From positions 124,001 through 188,000 of the forward strand of contig JAHQIW010002164.1 of the NCBI GenBank assembly GCA_019055375.1: a stretch of DNA of 64,000 nucleotides, written 5' to 3'. A program made the position numbers and the translations under genes. Below are positions 38,600-51,300 of this stretch, piece by piece (position 1 is the first letter of the stretch; every line of letters starts with the position of its first letter). The notes under the pieces were generated by a model. The model was not told where the DNA came from. It saw only the letters and a program-made list of their open reading frames with translations, and ran no database searches. The stretch comes from Parelaphostrongylus tenuis. Lineage: Eukaryota; Nematoda; Chromadorea; Rhabditida; Metastrongylidae.

Positions 38600-38870
38600 G
38601 CGTTAGTTAAACAGATATTTTATGAGGGAGATATATTACGAGTTCGTGTGATCTCTGCTCGGTGGTCTCCACTTGAACAGCTCAATGGAAAACTCGTAAA
38701 AGATGATGAGTGTGTTGAAGGCTGACTTTTGTGCTTGACGTAACTGGGATATAAGTTTGATGACTTTTTATATGAAGAGATAGAGATATTTGGCAGACTG
38801 GGTTGTGGACAGCCCAATCTTTTTAGGCTCTAAAGAAGGCGAAACCGCCGAAACGTCAGCTGTTTAAATG
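38600..38870 (+). mobile_element. Penelope-like element 3' region, divergent copy
   Basis: Aligns by eye with the 3' region at 53000-53215 (GATCTCTGCTCGGTGGTCTC, GTGTGTTGAAGGC, GACTGGGTTGTGGAC) and ends in the module at 38826-38860. At 38581-38598 a partial inverted copy of the module (CAGCTGACGTTTTGGCG) marks the other side. Confidence 0.6.
38826..38860 (+). ncRNA. PLE hammerhead-like module, best helix II
   Basis: GGCU, CUAAAGA, A, helix II GGCG-AAAC-CGCC (4 bp), GAAA, CGUC, AGC. G5 of the core is changed to A, which should be inactivating. Confidence 0.52.
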
Positions 38871-39195
38871 AACGATACTACAAAATTTCGTGTCAAGCTC
38901 AGTATGAAAGACGGGGATATATTGAAATTTGTCGGGGCAGAGAAAGTTGTTCTTAGGACATCTCTCTGTGTTTGAACACGAAAAGAAAAAACTTGGTAAT
39001 GTCGTCCGAGAACGCCATCTGGTCATTGTCGACTCTCGTTTTTGTCGATCATGAATGTGTGCTCATCAGCGTTTAAATGAGTTCTGATTCTTGTGCACAA
39101 GATTACAACTTCCATTCACAACCTGCATTCTCATAGGAAGGCAACATGTTCTCGGTGAAACCTTTCGCGAAATATTCTAAGATATCCCATCAATA

Positions 39196-39501
39196 AAAGC
39201 GCATGTGGCGCAGTGGTTAGAGGTGCTCTGCGTCGCACACGAGGTTACTGGTTCAATCTCGCGCTCATGGCGTCGCCAAGCCATCCATCCCTCCGGGGTC
39301 GGTAAATGGTACCAGACAGGTCTCAGACTTGTTTGGGAGGATAAGCAGCACTGACTCGGTTCAGCGGGAGGCCACCGCGAGTCATTGTAAAGGCCAGATA
39401 TGTATTTAATCACCTCAAAGGTAGTTAAATATTGAAGTCGAATGCATGGCGCATCCCTCAGGGATTGATCAACACCCGAGAGCTTTATCCTTTTATCCTT
39501 T
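39196..39501 (+). repeat. tRNA-derived SINE with intact target-site duplication
   Basis: Pol III A box TGGCGCAGTGGTTAGAGG and B box GGTTCAATC, a body with CCGGGGTCGGTAAATGGTAC-like sequence, and a tail of CTTTTATCC repeats. It is flanked by a perfect 13-bp duplication TATCCCATCAATA (39183-39195 and 39502-39514), so insertion is fairly recent. Confidence 0.8.
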
Positions 39502-39847
39502 TATCCCATCAATATGATTTGTTAAGAACTTCTATGAGTCGCTCTGTCGTAGATATCATCTTTTCAATTATCAATGTAGCGAATCACCTTTACCTTCTGA
39601 TATAGCGGCTAGACATGACCTTACCTTACATGACCTTTTGTCAAAAATCGAGGTCCATTTAGTTTGAAAATGAGCAACTGTCAATCGCCATCGACCATTT
39701 GGAAAGCCGTTGGACAAGACAGAAAAAGTTAAGCTCAAGCGAAATATATCATTTTTGAAAGAATAGATATCACACTGCACACTAATGGACTATTAAATAA
39801 GGACCCTGAGCAAAAAATACCTAAGTGACTGAGTGCCGAGCCAAAAT

Positions 39848-39920
39848 GGGCCTCAGACGGGAGTCGAACCCCGTGTTTCATCCAAACCGAGGACGAATGC
39901 TACCACTACACCACCGAGGC
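39848..39920 (-). tRNA. tRNA-like sequence, probable pseudogene
   Basis: Minus strand gives acceptor GCCTCGG/CTGAGGC, a D arm GTGTAGTGGTAGCAT, an anticodon arm CGTCC-loop-GGATG and a T arm ACGGG/CCCGT with GTTCGACT. The T loop has eight bases and the anticodon loop TCGGTTT has C instead of U at position 33, so it probably does not decode. Confidence 0.45.
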
Positions 39921-40264
39921 ACATTTGAGCCACCACTCATTCTTCAACATATCTATTTTTGCTCACCACTCAATCTATAACATCATATCACTGCGAAAAA
40001 AGCAGTAGAGTAGAATTCCGAAGAAGCAACAATGTTTTTATATGTATTATTATTTAAATATACAAATTGTGTGTTTGATGATCCAAATACATTTCACATA
40101 GTTCGATCCTCCTTATCTCTTGTCTTTGCTGAAATAATTTGAGTATCCATGGAATGATGTTAATTAGCAATACGAGGTACACGGACTACTGTAATCATTT
40201 TTTTCACTCTCATGAGTGATGAGATACAAACAGAATTTGAGCCTTAATGTGCCTTCAAACTTTA

Positions 40265-40400
40265 GATTTTTTTCCGGGAGTCAGGTGCGATCGCAGGTTC
40301 GAAGCCAAGTTTCAACGTTAGTTTGTATTTCAACATCTTTGTGGTTATATTTCACACCATACCCTGCCGTTGAAATGGAAATTTCGATAGAAATGGAGTA
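40265..40400 (+). repeat. Second SINE-like family, copy
   Basis: B-box-like CAGGTTCGAAGCC then AACATCTTTGTGGTTATATT and CCCTGCCGTTGAAATGG. Confidence 0.48.
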
Positions 40401-41251
40401 AAAAAATTGTCTTTTGTTGTTAGTAATAACCTAATTGTATTTCAGACAAAGGGATACAGACTTGGTAGCATCTTGATTAAAGTAAAAGAAAAAATGCTTC
40501 ACTGGAAAAAGCAGTGCAGTTTTTTGTTGTTGAACCAATTCATCAATTTTGTACGTTAAGAAAGTCACTGACCATTATTTCTCACTCGGGGAACTGGTAC
40601 TGGACTTATATGAGCAGGATGCTCTGTCTCGAACAGTTTTTCTGTGAAGACCGAAAAATTAGTCGTTAGGCGAACTCTCATGTGATTTCAAATACCTTCA
40701 TGGGTGACGGTAATGGTGGTAAACGAATCAAGTGAAGGAAGTACAAAATTGTGGGACAGAAAAAATATAAGCCTACAAGTATTTAAACAAGAAGTGATGG
40801 TCCATGGATTCTTTTCCGCTTACCTCTAAACGCTGTACAATGTCTAACAACTTTTCCGAGTAATTCGTTTTCTTGCGACGACTTACAACGAATCGCGGTT
40901 GTAACAAGCTGACCAGCCAGCAACCAGCCGTTCAAACACAGCTATCGTCATCCTCCTCCTATCGATTGCTTACCTCACCCAAACATTTTTGAATTATTAT
41001 TTGAATGATAGACTAGCTTGTGCGCTCAATTGGAAAAGTTAGGTATGGGTGTGCTACGGTCTATTCACCATATTATTTTGATCTTCTTGGAAGAAAAAGA
41101 AACAAAGTCGAGTCCTTTCTTCATAGTATTACAAAGTAACATTGTTCGGATAGCAACGGATTCTCATCATTTTTCCAGTCGAACAGCTTGACTTATTCTA
41201 TCTACCTTTGTTCCCTTTTTTAACATGATCAGTTGATTTTATGTCCTGATG

Positions 41252-41545
41252 GGAGTTCACATAGCGCAGTGGCTAAAGGTGCACAGCTTCGCAGACAAAG
41301 TCGATGGTTCGAACTCGCGCTCATGGCACCAATCCATCCATCCATCCGAACACTGAAAATTGGTAGCAGACTTGTCTGAGCGAATAAGCAACTCTGACTA
41401 CAGCGATAGGCCTTTTCGCGAGTCATTGTAAAGGCTAAATATGCATTTAACCACCTCAAACGATTCTAAGAATTGAAGGCGATTGGATGGCGCATTCCAC
41501 AGGGATTGATCAATGCCAAGAGCTTTATCACTCATCCTTTTATAT
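41252..41545 (+). repeat. tRNA-derived SINE, same family
   Basis: A box TAGCGCAGTGGCTAAAGG, B box GGTTCGAAC, same body and 3' end (GGGATTGATCAATGCC). Imperfect duplication TTTATGTCCTGATG / TTTATATTCTGATG. Confidence 0.75.
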
Positions 41546-41699
41546 TCTGATGAAAAATTATAACATAGAAATTTTCTCGTTGATCAGCCTGCGAGAGATA
41601 CCCTTGGCATTCGTCTCCACTCGTAACACTAGAGAGAGTTGAATGTCTATTTGTCTACACAATGACTTGATGGAACTTATTGAAGATAACAAATAAAGT

Positions 41700-41880
41700 T
41701 GCATTCTTAAGAGTGGTCACTAAATGTACACATTGTACATCGGTATGCCTCGTGTGTTGCTGTCTAAGCCACGTATGCATTCAGTCACCTCTACGATTCC
41801 AGGAATGCAGTCCAGCTAATGGCATATTCCCGAAGAATAGGCTAGCGTAGAGCTTTCAACTCTTGATCTCGCACCATCCC
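41700..41880 (+). repeat. SINE 3' fragment
   Basis: GCATTCAGTCACCTCTACGA and AATGGCATATTCC match the 3' half of the SINE family. Confidence 0.45.
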
Positions 41881-42207
41881 TTTCATCATCAGTAGATCGA
41901 GCCTCGTCTTTGTTATAAGAGGAAAACAGTTGATTACATTTGTTGAGTAAACTGGCATAAATCAGGAAGTTACTGAGGATCAAGAATTTAGCCATGTTTT
42001 TTATGCAGCATCAGTCATAGGAATTGCGCATAGCTCGTGGGTATATCTACAGTAGAATAAACGCAGGGTCATGTCCTTTTCCTCCCCAGGACTATAAGCA
42101 ACAGATCAATCCGTAAAAGGCAAATCGGCAGGGCTTAGCTTACTATCTACTTCATTTAATTGACAGTGGTAAGCTCAATACAACTATGTGATATTATTGA
42201 AGGACGA

Positions 42208-42372
42208 ATGCCGCAACCTGCCTATATGCGTTCCGGTTCGGAGACATCGTTCCCGTCGGCTACTGACAGTCTCCACGATTCCATTCATATTACTGGTCTG
42301 CGGGAAAGAAGGCTGTATGCTGTAATCGGATGTCTTGTGCTACTGAGTATTCTCGCTATATTTTTACTAGTA
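42208..42372 (+). CDS. sgcb-1: sgcb-1 exon 1
   Basis: A 55-codon start exon with the cytoplasmic N terminus and most of the membrane helix (RRLYAVIGCLVLLSILAIF), closing at a strong GTGAGT donor. The frame is open upstream of the ATG to an AG at 42164, so a longer N terminus is possible. Confidence 0.88.
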
Positions 42373-45300
42373 GTGAGTTTGTTTTCTCTCAATGATGTTA
42401 TTTTTCACATCCCTTCTTTTATGTTCTGTCTGCTTTTCAAGCCTTTTACAAGTAAACCACTGCAACTCTTGATATTTTCTGCGCAAACCTCAACTTCAGA
42501 TCAATATAATGTTGATTGTTTCTTTGCAAATGAGCCAGCATGGAATGCAATTTCTTCGCTTCCATAATGTCCTTAATCCAGACTCCGAAGAGATCGAGAA
42601 GGTTGGTTTTATCCAGTTTCATCATTCCTACCATTATTCATACCTTTTGAGTCCCTTTTGTAAAAAGCCTTTTTAGTGCGCAGTAGGTGCCAAGAGAGAA
42701 TACCATTCTACTTTCGGTAGGCATCGTTTGTACGGCTGCCATATTCTCTTGGCTTCTCGCTTGACTTTCCATTAGTTATTCAATAGTTTTAAGAGCTACG
42801 CTTCTCAGAATTTTAGCCCTCAAAGTCTTCTTCACATACAAGAGGTCAATGCAAACCAAAATGTATATGATCAAGTAAGAAAATCGTGACTCATGTTTTT
42901 TATATATTCTCCTATGTTCTGGTACACACGTCTTCTATAAGTGATAAAAAATTCATAAAATAATGAGAAGTTTGTCAAAAATGCTGCCACCCAGTGCCTG
43001 TGTTGCCAGTTTATAAGAAATAAGAAATTAGGCTTGTAAAAGAGGCTTTGTTTTATCTCTCTATGGTTACCACCTTGTTATATCTCTTCTATATCACTAA
43101 ATTAATCCGTTCTGCAGCAAGCTAACTTTTCTGAGTGCGAAACGTGATTTCTACTCATCGTTACAGCGCTCTTAGAGAATTTGGAACTTTTCAGTTATCT
43201 CGGAGACAATTTGAAGGTATCGCTTTCGTTGGGTAATGACTTCCCGAAAGACTACTGAGATTAAATTAATCTCATAACCGTTATTTGAGCCAACTGGTCA
43301 TGAGGTGTGTTAAACTGGGCTCTTGTACAGCCCAAAACACACGCTGTGACCTTGACAATTCCGTAAGATGCGCAGAAACCCTTCGTCCCTTAGCCAATCC
43401 TCTGTAGGTGGTCCAGTCCTTACACGAAGAGTAGGCAACGACGAATGGTTTGGCACTGCACTGCCGTCAAGTGAAAAATCACTAGAACAGCAGTTTTGTG
43501 CACTCGAGCAGGACTGGAGCACCCCAGAGGATTGGCTAAAAGTCAAAGAGTTCTATCCGACTGACGAGACTGTCAAGGTCGAAACACGTGTATTGAGCTG
43601 TACAAGAGCCCATTCAAATCTCATGACAAGTTGGCTCAGATAAGAATTGTGAGATATATTGAAACTTGAGCATGGTCTTTCAGAAAACAATCGAAAAAAG
43701 CGATATTAACATTTATTTAAATGCTCAAATCTAGGAGAATTCAAAAATTTATATGCTACGTGACGATCTTCTTGCGGCCCTGCAGCACTCAAAATGAAAT
43801 TATGTTACACATGCGTCGCGTATTATCGCAATCATATTTTGCAAGACATAGCTTTCTGCCAGATTAGTAGTACCCAATCAATCGATCAACTGATCGAGAG
43901 CGTGAATCTTAAGGAATAATATTGCATTTTTTTCGAAGAATCTTCTCAGCGCACTGCAGCTAAAAAGAATGATGCGTTTCACAAACGCGTATTTTTCGAA
44001 GGACAGAGCTCCTCCCTATTTGATGAGCACCCTATAGCGCAAGATTCGGCAATTCCAAAACTATGCTTGGATTCGGAAAAGACCGTTTCACTACACGTAG
44101 TAAGGGAAATAATATTGAGATAGCTCTGCGGTGCACCGCGATTGATTTTCTGCACTGCGCTATTGAATTGATCTACCTCGTAGCGCGTTTCACATATGGT
44201 GCGCTATTTTTGTTAATGAATTCAGAATTTTTTCTTTTTAGGTAGGAATCTAGATATACATATGCTAGCTGTGACACTTAAAGTTTTCCTCTACACGATC
44301 ATATAATTTTCGTGCTTAGATCTAGGCTGCTTAGGCTTAGGTTTGGTAGCGGATTTTTTTGCAATATGAAATGAAAATAAAAAGCATAAACCGTACAAGG
44401 ATAGATTAAAGTTTTTACTATAATCTCAACACAAAACCCCAACAGTCTTTACGAAACGAAGGAAAAAATTCCAAATTAATTAACGAAAATCCGCTCGACA
44501 CGAGTGATGAGTGACCTATTCAGCACTTATTTTTCCCACTACAGCGTACTAAAAAAGCCCTTTCCAAAAATTGATTTTTTTCTCATTGATTCTCGAAATC
44601 TTCTAAATCGATTACTAGCCGTTGAGGAGAAGAGCTCCTGCGAAAAATATGTGCGGTGACGTGCGGTAACGCGTAGCGCGTGTAAAGCACAATATTATTC
44701 TTCCTGTTACAGCCTCTGCAAGGAAGCCTTTTTTGCAACAGTCACATTTTTGATATTTACGAAATTTGTGCTATTTGAAGGTTAGTCAAAGTTTAAGGAG
44801 AGAGAGCCTTGTCCCACGAGATATAAACGCGATAACGTTAAATTTGTGTAAAATGTAATGTTATTCTGAGGAATACGTTGTAACAATGCTTTTCTAAAAA
44901 ACAAGTCTGTTTTTCGATTTCCCGATATTTATCCTTTTAAGGGATTACCTGTGGTCTTAAACAGAGACCTTGCCCAGAGAAAGAGATTCTTTCAAAGTGC
45001 TTGTGTAGAAACAAAAAAGAACAGATAATTTCTTTTCACGAAAACCAAGCATATCATCAAATTGTCGTTTTTTATACTATCAAATGCAAAAAGTCTAACG
45101 AAAAGCAAAGCACAGAAACCAACTGTGCAAAACATCTGCACTGAAGTGAGATGTGTTTTCTTCTGGTTGATGCAACGCAGCACGAAGAACTTTCGTAAAA
45201 ACTAGTATATTATTAAAATTGTCGCTCTCTAGTTATTGAATGATTGGTGATACAGTCGATCTGCGTGTAACTGAGACAGTATTCGATCATAACAGTACAA

Positions 45301-48300
45301 TGTAATAACATATACTGAGCCTTTCCTGAAGTCTATTATGGCATTTATAAAGCGTACGAGACGTGCTTTGGCATTACAGCCACGTCAGTTGCACAGTACC
45401 TTTTGGTCCAATCAGTTCCGCGGAGAGATAGTCCCTATATAGAGAAACCGACGCCGAAATATTTACATGCACTGTCAAATGATAAAACCACTGAACGGAA
45501 AGTGTTGCGCACTCGACTGCACGTGGCAGGTGAAACATGACTGTCATATCTTTCGCTTCTGAGTGTTTTTAGCCTTGCTCAAGCAATGTAATCTGACAAC
45601 ATATGTTGGACTATTGATGAGGTCTGTTATGGCAGTTATACAAAGCAATAAACGTGTTTCGGCATTAAACTCTCGTCAGTCGCACGGTGCCACTCCGTTC
45701 AATTAGTTCCTCGGAGAGATTTACCTACATAGATATTAATTCATATTCCAATCGCCTAACGGGCAGTGTTCCACAGTCATTTGCTTGTGGCTGGATTGCT
45801 CTTGACTGGCGGAAATGAAAGGTACGACAATATACGTTTACCAACCATTGCACATATAAGCGCCGTAGCAGATTTCATGAAAGGCTCAAAATACGTTATC
45901 ACTTTATATTGTTTTGAGGAGGTCTCAAAAACACTCTAAAGGAGAGGTATGACAATCGCGTTTCACTACCACGAACAATCTAGTGTACAACACTGCGCCT
46001 TCGGTGATTTTATCACTTGACGGTGCATGTATTTCGGCCTCGGCTTCTCTATGCAGGAGAAATCTCTCCGTAGAACTGACTGAACAGAAAGGCACCGTGG
46101 AAGTGACGAGGCTGTAATGCCGAGACATGCGTCTTGCACTGTATAAGTGCCATAACAGACCTCATGAAAGGCTCAAGATATGTTGTCAGATTATATTGAA
46201 TGTTCATAGTTTAGGATAAACGGGCGATGAACCCGAGTCTCATCTTCAGTGGGAGAGCCTGCTGACCAATAAACCACCAAGAGCCTTTGCTTTGCCACCC
46301 AATAAAATAAGTGTAATAGGGCGACCACAGGCTGTCAATATAAGCGATCGTCATTGCAATCAAATAAAAGCTTACCACCATTATGTTCCCTCTAATCTTA
46401 GGAGAGGCCCGGTCACAGCTATACTTCATACACAACATTATCGCTATCATTATACTTATATTGTGACTAATTGTGACTGATTGGAGAGATATGACCATGA
46501 CACTATCTTATGTCCCTCTAATAATAAGTTCATGCTTGAATTACAGTACGGTTATTGCAATGGTGGAAAAGCTACTTAATTATACTCTGAACTCTAGGTT
46601 GGAACTGACCCGTATTAGCTAAATCCGTCCTTCGAGATGCGTAATTTCACGGGTCCTAATTGATTGGGAAACTTCAACAGTCTCCAAAGGCTGACGCTTC
46701 TCTGTGACAAAAACTTTGCCAGAAAATATCCAAGATTTCAAAGAGTGTGACAGCATTCGATGCCAGTTGCAAAAAAAAAAATAGAAATCCTTCAACTCCA
46801 AGCGAATCACACGTCAGACCAATATCTTCGTAGATGGTGGATTCAAAGAGCCGAATTGAGTGTAAGATATACTGAGATCAGTCGATACATGGCGTCGGTT
46901 TGTGCAAAGTGAGGTAAAGTTAGCTTCAGATTGTTCAATTCGATGGCAACAACATCGATCTTGGTACTGTTGTGACAAACGGTCAGGTAACAGGATACAA
47001 AGACAAGGAGCTGTACGTTTATGGGTCAAGGGTTAGTATGTTTTTTCAAATATTGCATTACATTTCAAACAAGAAAGAATATTCGCATAGGTAATACAGT
47101 ATGCTTCATTTCATTATTGTTCAATGATCAAACTGATTGATGTTGTTCACCATTTCTCAATAGGTCCTCCTGTCCGCAGGCGAAAGCGGTACCCGTCTAA
47201 TGATTGAGGAAAACGGCTGTCGATTTGAAAACACGCAACATTTTCAGGTTGGTGAATGTTACAAATTGTTCTTGAACACTATTCAAATTTAAAAACGTTG
47301 TTCTTTCTAATAATACAAAAAGTGACCCTACTTTGTCGAAAGTGAAGAAGATTTAATGCTATTCCAAGTAGTTAAGTCTCGTACTTGATAAAATGCGCAT
47401 TAGAGATGAACTTGGAGTCGTCGCAAATAGAAAAGTTCATGGCTTGCATTGGGAAAATCCGACGAGCCACCCTTGAGTATAGTCGGCCCGCCCCGACATG
47501 ATCCCCAAAAAAAACGTATGTGCACTTCTTCTCAGTACACTGAAAACAATTGAGCCCATTACAGTGACTATGTAATTTCCTATGTTATCTTTGATTAGTG
47601 TAAGTCAAGGCATCTTGTTGAACCTCAGAATGGTTCGAGGCCATATAGATGCAAAAGGACTATAAAGATTGCACTGTTTTAGAAAATTACAAAAAAAAAT
47701 CCTCCAAAAGTATCTAGTGAAGCTAGCAAGAAAAGTTGATTGTGATGTTCTATAAATAAGCAAGAATTACATATTATGCACTGTTTGTGGGGATGGTAGA
47801 GGATGGGAGATGTTTGTCTAAAAGACACTGATCTAGTGTGTCCTCCATAACACAAGTCTCACCATAAACGGGGGCTCGTTTAATCAATGGCTCGAATCGT
47901 ACACTTTTAACTCATTTAGAAAGACGTAAACCTCAAGTGTATTCGTTGTTTACGTCCTAATGCTGAGTGAACACCAAGAAAAAATGCATATGCTCCTTGT
48001 GGATTTGGAGAAGTTCTCTATGGGTGCTCATAATGTTCAATGGAGGTTGGACGGAAATGCTACTAGAAAGAAAGTCGTAATTGGACGTGGTTTTTCAAAT
48101 GAATGTTGAAAGGGTACCAAAGAGCAAGAGTATTTATAGGGACTCAAAAGTCCCAAATCCCTCTTGATATTCGACGTTTGAGTCTCCGGTAAAGAGTATT
48201 ATAGACTATATCGCAGCAAACCAAATGTTACTATTAGAAAGCGGTTAATGTAAGTGATAATGTGATGCCTACACTATTTCGTCGCATTTAAGTAAGAAGT

Positions 48301-51300
48301 AAATATGATTCCCGACCAACATCGGCGATTGAAGCGTAGAGGCTACTACAATAATAATTAGTTAATCATGTGGGAAAATCCTTTTAGCAATGACATTAGG
48401 CGATGGCCCTTACCATTTTGGTTCTAAGAAATACCCGTCATAAAAAAACATAAGCACAGACCAGGTGGTCTAACTTAACCTTGAAAAGGAGCAGGTGAAA
48501 GCAAGAGCTTTTCACACTCAAAAAAAAACGAAAAAAGAGAATGTCTGGCTATCTAACGTGTATAACCACTGAGTAACTGGGACAAGCAAAAGATAATAAA
48601 GCGGCTCTGGTGGAGCTCATTTGGGCTCTTTGAAGATCTACGGAACGGCGGTAGCACAGCTAAAGTTTTGTCATCTTAAACATTTTGGAAGCTTAAGAAC
48701 AAAGTTCCTCCTGTGAAGAGGTCTCATCTGTTACAGCGATATCTCACTCAGAACACCTCAACAGAGCCGAAATTTACGAGAGAGTGCAAAATTCCTCAGC
48801 TGATGTTTTATAATCTGTAAGACAAGCATACGGTCATAAGTTTTGATAAATACGAGTTACATTAATCGATTGCCATATTATTAGACAATATGCCATTTTA
48901 CAAGCATGGCCGTATTAATGTCAGTACAGTTCATTTAACTGCAAATAAACGTTTTATTCAGATCATTTCAACAGAAACGCTAAAGCCACTATTCAGCGCT
49001 CAACATCCCGTCATAACAATCGATAATAGCATTAAAAAACTTTCAACGAATAAAATTGTGACAAATAAGGTAAGCACTTAGAAATAGGTGATCAAACTTC
49101 AGTGTCAGTTTATAATAGAAAATGCATCTAAAATATCTTGAGATGAGCTCAAATACCTATACTTAAGATTCGTGCACCTATCGATGAAAGTCTTAAAGTT
49201 GAAGTTGAAAATCTGTCGATACGCGGTAATGAAGGAATTCGTATGGAAGCCAATGCAATGAAGTTTTTTGGATCGACGTCGGTAAATTTCAACACTTCGG
49301 TGAGTTTGATGTGTTAAAAAATTCCGACAATCTATCAAGTCCACATTTCTAAGCCATTAAAGCCATTAATACATTCCGACACATTACTTCTAGAGAGGTC
49401 ACGCAGATTTCCGACGTTTCGGCTCGCGTGATTAATTGCCCTTTTGAAACCATCGCTTTATTACGTTTCCATGCAGTGAGCCGATTAAACGAGCGGTCCT
49501 CAAAATAATACTATCGTCGCATCTTTGCCGATTACTGATTACTAAGTAAAATAATTCAAGTGCGTATAGAAATTTGAAAGATTGAATACTGGTCAGTTTG
49601 TCCGCTGATGCATTACGAATGTGCCAAGAGAAACGCAACGACGAGACTTCTCAAGGAGTCAAAAGACTACATAGTACTGGCTGCATGTAACTTCAAACTG
49701 AAAATTTTGATAAAACAACAAAACATATTCTATGTTTCTTCATTTTAAGCATTTCTTTGAGGGAAGGGTTAGACAGAAGGTTGAGACTCGCAGGGATTTT
49801 GTCCAGAGACAGACGTTAGTGTTTTCCATAGTGTATTTGTGCAATTGTCGTGGAATGCCTCAATTTTGAAACTGTTTTGATTTTTTTACTATCACTTAGG
49901 AAATCTGAAATTATAGCAATGTTGGAAACAAACAAGAAATGAGCGCACCATAAATTTGAGGAAAATCTAACAGCATTCCTAACTTGGTGTTCACCAATTA
50001 TCTGTCTCCTTAGAGTAACAATGATTTCAAAGATAGGTGATAACTGAAGTTAGATCATTGTGATGTGAAATACAGCTTCAACTTAACTAAGTTGAATGCC
50101 GATTTGCTTTCCACTGGAACATTCCTGTTGAAGCGTGACTGCTGATAGCATCGATAGGCTGAAATGTGACTGTAAGAAATTCGAAGCAACAGCCATGGTG
50201 TCGCAGTGGATAACACGTGAGCTCTTGAAAGAGTAATCACCAACTAGAAGCGCAGCCGGTTTTCCGAGATTTTCTCGTGCTTCAGCATCCTTGTGGCTAT
50301 ATTTCACATTACACTCTGCCATGAAAGCAGGTAGAAAATTTAATTCAAACTGAAATAATTTTTGTATTCAAATGATTTGTGCACTCTACAACCCTGTAGT
50401 GATGCTGGTGGCTTACATAAAGTGTACACGGTATTTCCACAACGAAGGGATAGGAATAGCAACATTTCACTCCTTGATAAAATTACAGCAAATAAAATGT
50501 CACACTGAATCAATTTCGTTAGCAAACAACGTCTTCATGTTTCAAATCAGCTATGAAATGTCTTAATGAGATTCAGAACTCTACAAAACGGCACCCAGTG
50601 GGTTCTTTTCGGTTACAAGAGGACAAAGGAATATCCGATCTCACTACCTAGGCAAGAATTTTTTATAGGAATGTTTTTTATAGGAATGTTAGTAATTATT
50701 CGAAAGTCAAATCTCTGGCTAGCGCAGTAGAAGCCGGTGCCGAAAAAATCTCTATTATAACCCCTCAATGAAAAGAAGACATCTGTGTTTGCACACAAAT
50801 TTTTTCTCGCAAGACAGAGCTCTTCATTTGGACAGTTAGTAATTATTCGATACGTAAGATTTATTGATTGCAGCGCTATGCTTACTTTCTGAAATTACCG
50901 TTTTCCTGCAGAATAGCAGGGGAAAAAATGAACTTGCATGCGCGAGCAAGTGGTTTTTAGCGGCTAAACAGGAGAAATTACTCATTTATTCAAACCTATG
51001 AAAAGCTCTTGACCAGAGAATGAGGTCGCATATTCATTTGCTTCCTTGTAATCGGAAAGAACCGCTAGGTGTAAGGGAATCATTGTGCAGGCTCCTCCTG
51101 ACATTCTTCTGCAAAAGCGCTCACGTGTGATTTACAATACTATCACTAATTCCCAAGACCGACTGTCTATCAACCTCGGCATGCTTCAGTGTAATTCCTG
51201 ATTTCCTTCTTTAAGCCAAAACGAGGTGTTACATAAGAGCTTATTTGATAGCCAACGTTTTGGCAGTTCGCCTTCTCCAGAGCCTGGAAAGGTCAAATTG

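Larger units (their letters stand above)
45590..46200. mobile_element. Hammerhead-bearing inverted-repeat element in sgcb-1 intron 2
   Basis: About 610 bp. Its ends are inverted copies of TGACAACATAT followed by GAGGTCTGTTATGGCA, then a hammerhead-like unit at 45645-45685 (minus) and 46095-46139 (plus). The family pattern is GUGCAA, CUGACGA, GGC-loop-GCC, GAAA, CACGUC, UUGCAC. Confidence 0.68.
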
